This document shows, piece by piece, positions 19,107-23,588 of a stretch of DNA of 23,588 nt. How positions within the stretch are numbered: the stretch's first letter is position 1; the number at the start of each line of letters is the position of its first letter. Under the pieces are notes generated by a model that worked only from the letters and a program-made list of their open reading frames with translations, had not been told where the DNA came from and searched no databases. Made by a program: the position numbers and the translations under genes. Source of the DNA: Isoetes engelmannii (lineage: Eukaryota; Streptophyta; Lycopodiopsida; Isoetales; Isoetaceae); contig JAANSK020247720.1 of assembly GCA_011763485.2 (NCBI GenBank), forward strand, positions 1-23,588. The letters run 5' to 3'.

Positions 19107-20982
19107 TCAAGTTTTTTGTCTTACTCGCCTACCATTTGCATCTGCACCATCAGCAACATTCAGACGGTTGGACCTATTTCTGTTTATATCAGCAATTATA
19201 TGCAATAGGTCTGTTTGAAGCACAGGACAAGATTCTCGCAAGTGATTGTACCCTTCAGATTTCATCACCGCTGCAAAGGAACACAACTGTTAACTAGATG
19301 CAGAAGAACGAGAAAACTGGCTTTGTCCAAACATTAACAGAGGCTGGTGGAAAATGGCATATACTATATGCAATGAGGTTTATATGACTAGAAAGAAAAT
19401 TGTGGGACTGGAAGCAGAATATCTAAGATGCTATCCTCATCCTTCTTAGGACCACGCTAGGCAAATATTACATTGGATCTTGAATCAGGATGGCAATCTT
19501 AAATAGAAACTAGGAATGAAAATCTTAGCTAAACAGGTGACATGTTAGAATATCAGAAGAAAGTTAAAACCTCTATTTTAATACTAACTTAGAACCATTT
19601 TGATCAAAAGATCTTATAAACTACAGAAGAGGTCAACTAATAGATTTCTAATGATAATATCTCGTATAAAAATTTGCACAATGCAAAGACGACACAAGCC
19701 TTAACTCTAGGACATAAAATAACAAACCTTGAAGATTCGCAGCAGCAAACTCTAAACAAACAGTTTTTAGTTGTGATGTATGATGTTGTTCTGCAAGCGC
19801 AAGGGTTGTCGCCACAGTGTCTACTGTAATATCCTCACATAATCTTGCCTCACACAATAATCTGAGGCGCTCCAGTCCATATTGGTCCGCTGCAGCAAGC
19901 AAGTGTTGGGCTAACATGGTGGATGTTGAAGGTGAAGGTGAGCCTGTTAACTCTTTGGTATCTGGGAGTTCATCATGATAGATGAAGTGAAGCATTGCCT
20001 GAAACACAAACATAGTCTGAATGATGCATATTTCCCATGTTCGTAAAAACTGCAAAAGAAGGCAGCCTATACAAAATATTATTCTCATTATTGTTGAAGA
20101 AACAGGCATGAATGATCAATTTACCTTGAATACAGGTGGTTCAATATCCTGAATATGCAGAACGTCATCTTCTTTATTTCTCATTGGACCAAATAGCTGA
20201 GCTTTAAAAACAGGAGAACGTGTTGCCAGAACTAGCTTGTGAGCCCTAAAAGCCTCTCCCTTCACCTCCAATGAAATGTCAGAAGTAATATCATTACCCT
20301 CCCCTTTCAGTAAAGCTCCAAAATGTTTTCCAATGTCCGTTTCTGGCACATTCAAATGGTGTTTAATGGGGGTATGCAAGGAAGAGACCACTACACCTAC
20401 AGTGCACGTAATTGCAAGGCTATCATCTTTTAAAAAATCAGATGTCTCCAGAGCAGTCCTCCTAAAGAAACGTTTGTAACCCCTGCAGATTGAATAAAAA
20501 CTCAATGTAAATGACACAATTACAGACATGATAAACACTTTACCTAAAAGGTTGTTAGAGGCTCACCACATACTGCCTCTATATTTCAGAGTATAAGGAC
20601 CGCTTTCTAAGGAGCGATCAAAATGGCTATGAACTTTATGTTTTCCTTTCCCGCTTTGATCTAAAAGAGTAAGTTCAAAAAGCGCCCTCACATCTGTGCC
20701 CTCACTGGCAAGGGCTATAAAAACAGAAACATATAAAGAATTATCTTCAGCATTTTTGCCATCTGGATAAAAATAGATCGCCCATTGAAAACCTGCAACT
20801 GTAAAGGTTTCGCTTGCTATATATTTCCCAACACCCATTCCTTTAACCAAAGAATATCCATTGATTGTAAGATGATGAGACCCATTTACAGTCTCTGTCA
20901 CAGAACTAGACTCGCTTGCTACACTAGAAAGCTTAGAAGATGCCCGAACCCCGGATGTACTGCCTACGATTTGCAACGCCAT
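19107..20982 (-). CDS. MATH-BTB (BPM-type) CUL3 adaptor protein, four exons
   Basis: Family role: BPM proteins bring substrates, often transcription factors, to CUL3-based ubiquitin ligases; the MATH domain binds the substrate and the BTB domain binds CUL3. Exons on the minus strand: 20982-20567, 20482-20125, 19998-19728 and 19270-19107, with GT-AG introns of 84, 126 and 457 bp and consistent phases. The product is 402 residues, close to the family's usual 400-415. The MATH domain spans about residues 28-170 ([64 protein letters not shown]). The BTB domain spans about 195-305 ([31 protein letters not shown]). The following helical region has [20 protein letters not shown] and [10 protein letters not shown]. 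The last exon carries the family's basic tail, NGRRVRQKT, which resembles the BPM nuclear localisation tail. No lesion is visible. A plus-strand frame across 18926-19297 is a shadow of the last exon and 3' flank. Confidence 0.95.
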
Positions 20983-21193
20983 ATTTGTTGTTACATTAAA
21001 CAGGAGACGAAATTAAAGTCAGGATTGCTCTTTGTTATTGCAAATTTTCCATTTTTTTCTGCATCTCCTAGAATCAACGCAGATTCAGAGACGTGGCCCT
21101 ACAGAAAATCGATTCCCAATTGCCTTGACAATCTCTCCGCTCGAGCAGACAAACCCTAATCTTGCTATGTCGCGCCATAGTAATAATAATACC

Positions 21194-21204
21194 CTTATAA
21201 AGGG
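21194..21204 (-). promoter_or_regulatory. TATA-like box of the BPM gene
   Basis: A CCCTTTATAAGGG palindrome reads as TTTATAAG on the minus strand, about 215 bases upstream of the BPM ATG. Initiation near 21165 would give a leader of roughly 180 bases. Position and sequence fit a plant core promoter, but no start site is shown. Confidence 0.4.
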
Positions 21205-21257
21205 CCGACGGAAGAGAGAGATCCATCTTCCCTTTGCCAAATTGCCATGTGGACCGC

Positions 21258-21263
21258 CACGTG
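21258..21263. promoter_or_regulatory. G-box (CACGTG) in the BPM promoter
   Basis: A perfect CACGTG palindrome within GCCACGTGTT lies about 280 bases upstream of the BPM start and 55-60 bases upstream of the TATA-like box. G-boxes bind bHLH and bZIP factors. Placement next to the core promoter makes function plausible. Confidence 0.4.
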
Positions 21264-21331
21264 TTATGAACCACTTCTACGACCCACCTTTTCTCCTGTT
21301 CCCTTTTAGCATCCACGGTACTACTAGAAAA

Positions 21332-21491
21332 GTCCCTAATTGCTTGCTTCGAAGGTGGGGCAGTGATCAACTCCCGGTGGGGCAGTGATCAACTCCCTTA
21401 AATTGCCCTCTTGGCTTTTAAAATGCCCACCCTTAAATTGCCCTCTTGTCCCTAGTTGCTTGCTTCGAAGGTGGGACGGGCAGTGATCAAC
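21332..21491. repeat. Short tandem array beside the BPM promoter
   Basis: GGTGGGGCAGTGATCAAC is repeated in a perfect 22 bp tandem pair (21354-21375, 21376-21397) and again, altered, at about 21470-21490. CCCTTAAATTGCCCTCTTG occurs at 21395, 21430 and, beyond the LINE insertion, at 22488. GTCCCTA(A/G)TTGCTTGCTTCG starts copies at 21332 and 21449. The array was therefore present before the LINE landed in it. Confidence 0.8.
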
Positions 21492-21492
21492 A

Positions 21493-21505
21493 TTGCAACG
21501 TTGCC
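21493..21505. repeat. Target-site duplication, left copy (13 bp)
   Basis: TTGCAACGTTGCC, identical to the copy just past the LINE poly(A). Sequence before it (AACA versus AACT) hints that the duplication may reach 17 bp with one change. Confidence 0.85.
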
Positions 21506-22472
21506 TGTTGGACTCGGGTTGCAGTATTCACTCTGGAGGATTGGTATTAGAATGATCAGCTTGCTTCTTGGGATTTCTTTCGGGCCTGGTTTCGGCTTAG
21601 GGGCAGCGACCGGGCTATTTGGGAGAAGGTGGCGGGTACTATTCCGCTACATATACCTCTTTTACTCCAGGATGCTGTGGTGGTCCAGGTTTGGAGGATA
21701 CACCCGGATGTTGTTGCCTCCTACTTTGTCCGGTCTTGTTATTGGGTGTTAGTTATTCATGACACTTTACCGCCTTCAGATAAGTGGTCACTGCAGCTTC
21801 CGGGTTCTTGTTGCCATTCTGTATGGTCATGGACGTGGAATCCTCTTCCCCCACCAAAGGTTATGGTGCTTTTGTGGCAGGTGGTGCATCGATGTATCCG
21901 GGTGAATGTCCTTGTGAGCAGGTTTAAGCCGGGTGTGAGCCTTCTTTGCCCTTGCTGTGGCCTCCATCGGGAGTCTGTGGAGCATTGTCTAGTCTTGTGC
22001 TTGAGATTGGGTTAAGGCCCTGTTTCAGGTCAGAATGACTAGTCAGTAGCTGCTTCTTCATTTGTATCCTGCTTTTTTATTCTCCCTGAGGAAGCATGCT
22101 TTGCATTTGTGCATGGCATGGTTGGTGTGGTTGGTCTGGAAACGGCGCCGTTTGTGGATTTTTCAGGGGGTCCAGCAACCTTTGGCCTCCCTTGTTCCCC
22201 GACTCAGGTATAAGTTATTCCAGAGTTTTCTGATGTTTTCTGGATCAGCAGAGCGAAAGTTCTCTATTTGCCGAGATATTTTGGGTATTGTGGATAGGAA
22301 TGGTGGGTTTGTACATATTTAGTGATGCAGATCTTTAATGGAGTGAGCTTGTTATCGCGTGTTGAGGTATCTCTGTCCCGTTGGGGCAGCTCTTCTTTCC
22401 TCGTCACTCATTTTGTAACTTTTCATTCTTTTAATACATTTGTGACTCAGTTCTTCAAAAAAAAAAAAAACT
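21506..22472 (+). mobile_element. 5'-truncated LINE insertion with poly(A) and target-site duplication
   Basis: A 3' fragment of an L1-like element of about 965 bp. The frame at 21629-22015 contains the C-terminal zinc-binding domain of plant LINE reverse transcriptases (zf-RVT): WTWNPLPPPKVMVLLWQVVH and then LLCPCCGLHRESVEHCLVLC, matching VPPKxxxFLWR...CPxCxxxxEExxHxLxxC. A stop follows, and 22062-22322 continues with AWLVWLVWKRRRLWIF, matching the usual W-x-IWKxRN region. The 3' UTR ends AGTTCTTC plus 14 A (22457-22470). Identical 13-mers TTGCAACGTTGCC flank it at 21493-21505 and 22473-22485. Reading-frame breaks show the copy is dead, yet the intact duplication suggests a fairly recent insertion. 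Confidence 0.9.
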
Positions 22473-22485
22473 TTGCAACGTTGCC
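22473..22485. repeat. Target-site duplication, right copy (13 bp)
   Basis: TTGCAACGTTGCC follows the 14-base A run after CT, and is followed by CACCCTTAAATTGCCCTCTT, the tandem array sequence seen left of the insertion. Confidence 0.85.
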
Positions 22486-23189
22486 CACCCTTAAATTGCC
22501 CTCTTGGCCCTTCCAAATAAAGGAATCTTTTTTAGAGACATTATTTATAAGGGTAAAACAAAAAAATGCCTTTTCTCATGAAAAGGGCAAAAATAAATAT
22601 ACCATTGAAAATAAGGGCAATATTTTGAATAACCCTTAACATTTTCTTAAGGACCCTTATTAATTTTATATGTATTAGTTTGTACACCGATTTGGCACAA
22701 AATCAGTTAACCATTACCAAAACATTAATTTCATTTACATTAATTTATACACCAATTTGGCATAAAACCAGTTAACCATTGATCAAAAAACTCAAAATTC
22801 GTATTTTAAACCATTAATGCATGCGGCTTGTGGAGACAGAAGGGCAAAGGAAAATGCACGAAGAGAAAAAATGGCAATAAAAATGCCTTTTCTGATATCT
22901 GAGAAGGAATCGAAATCAAATTTTTTCAGTATCAGATCACTCTCAGCTCACGAGGCTTTTGTTTTACAGATCTCCATCAGTTCACAAATATCAATTTATA
23001 GATAGAAATTGATTCACAGAGATTAATTCATAGATAGAATCGAAATCCCTATTCTGATAATTGAATGAATCGATGTACAGACAGAGGTAAGAATTGGATT
23101 TTTGTTGCAGCTCTTTCTTCAATTTTAGATAAGCCTCTAGGAGCTTTTCATTCAGAGATAAACCATTTACTCCAATGATTATATTCCAA
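22486..23189. other. AT-rich flank with a diverged 40 bp direct repeat
   Basis: 22676-22715 and 22741-22780 are related (ACACC(G/A)ATTTGGCA and CAGTTAACCATT). No gene is seen. ACAGAG|GTAAGAATT at 23081-23095 is a perfect plant splice donor context and could be the end of a leader exon of a plus-strand gene beyond the window, but no coding sequence supports this. Confidence 0.35.
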
Positions 23190-23479
23190 TAGTGATGTTG
23201 TAACGATCAGAGGGAGCAAATGACTATCTTAAACAAGCAAGCAAATCACCGCAAGGAATGTATGCAATTTTTATAATCCTTCATGCATAGTTTCAAAGAT
23301 AGTTTCTGAATTTAGTTATTACCCCACCTATTATATAACAGTAGTGATGTTGTGATAAGCAGAGAGAAGCAATCAAGCAAATTGTTAGTCTTAAACAAAC
23401 AAGTAGATCGATGCAAGAATTGTTGATGCAAGGAAGGTATGTGGTTTTTAAGCTTCAAAGCTAGTTTTTGAATCTAATT
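23190..23479. repeat. Diverged tandem duplication, about 152 bp unit
   Basis: Copies start at 23190 and 23342 with TAGTGATGTTGT. They share AGCA(A/G) rich sequence, CTTAAACAA(G/A)CAAG, GCAAGGAA and TAGTTT(C/T)TGAAT. Substitutions and small indels are frequent, so the event is old. Confidence 0.7.
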
Positions 23480-23512
23480 GGCAATAACAGCCAATTGAAA
23501 TTACACGCTAAG

Positions 23513-23588
23513 TTTCTTTTTCTTTTTCTTTTTCTTTTTCTTTTTCTTTTTCTTTTTCTTTTTCTTTTTCTTTTTCTTTTTCTTTTTC
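23513..23588. repeat. (TTTTTC)n microsatellite, at least 12 units
   Basis: Twelve perfect TTTTTC units fill 23517-23588, preceded by a partial TTTC. The array reaches the window edge, so its full length is unknown. Confidence 0.97.

Noticed and set aside
18926-19297. 123-codon plus-strand open frame
   Set aside because: It is antisense to the last BPM exon (19270-19107) and its 3' flank; the minus-strand reading matches the family and joins in phase.

Overview
The window is nuclear DNA of a flowering plant. It is AT-rich, its two intact genes carry short GT-AG introns and belong to plant families, and much of the rest is decayed retrotransposon. I cannot name the species.

Two complete genes are supported, both on the minus strand. 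The first (3673-5995) encodes a 474-residue amino acid permease of the AAP type in seven coding exons, probably preceded by a leader intron and a TATA-like promoter near 6825. The second (19107-20982) encodes a 402-residue MATH-BTB (BPM-type) substrate adaptor for CUL3 ubiquitin ligases in four exons, with a TATA-like motif and a G-box upstream. They are 13 kb apart and nothing suggests that they act together.

Layout by region. 1-3670: repeat-rich sequence with a strong foldback (1017-1147), a miniature LTR retrotransposon of TRIM type (1929-2231, minus strand) and a 75-77 bp tandem repeat. 3673-6830: the AAP gene. 6980-7430: the 3' tail of a minus-strand LINE. 7430-10360: mostly unrecognised, with one odd open frame and a weak integrase-like remnant. 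10367-11140: a compound tandem repeat whose units are partly self-complementary. 11150-14395: a plus-strand LINE endonuclease/reverse-transcriptase relic, split by a 1.3 kb segment that carries the first exon of a GDSL esterase/lipase. 15060-16808: a second LINE relic. 16809-17804: a possible terminal-inverted-repeat element with a 62 bp triplicated unit. 17805-19106: small tandem repeats and BPM 3' flank. 19107-21265: the BPM gene and its proximal promoter. 21332-22510: a small tandem array split by a 5'-truncated LINE with a clean 13 bp target-site duplication. 22510-23588: short duplications ending in a (TTTTTC) microsatellite that runs to the window edge.

The intact genes were assembled by joining open reading frames at splice sites whose phases agree at every junction. 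I found no tRNA, rRNA or CRISPR. The signals most worth a second look are the long foldback, the TRIM, the self-complementary satellite, the nested LINE insertions and a stop-free 81 bp intron in the AAP gene.
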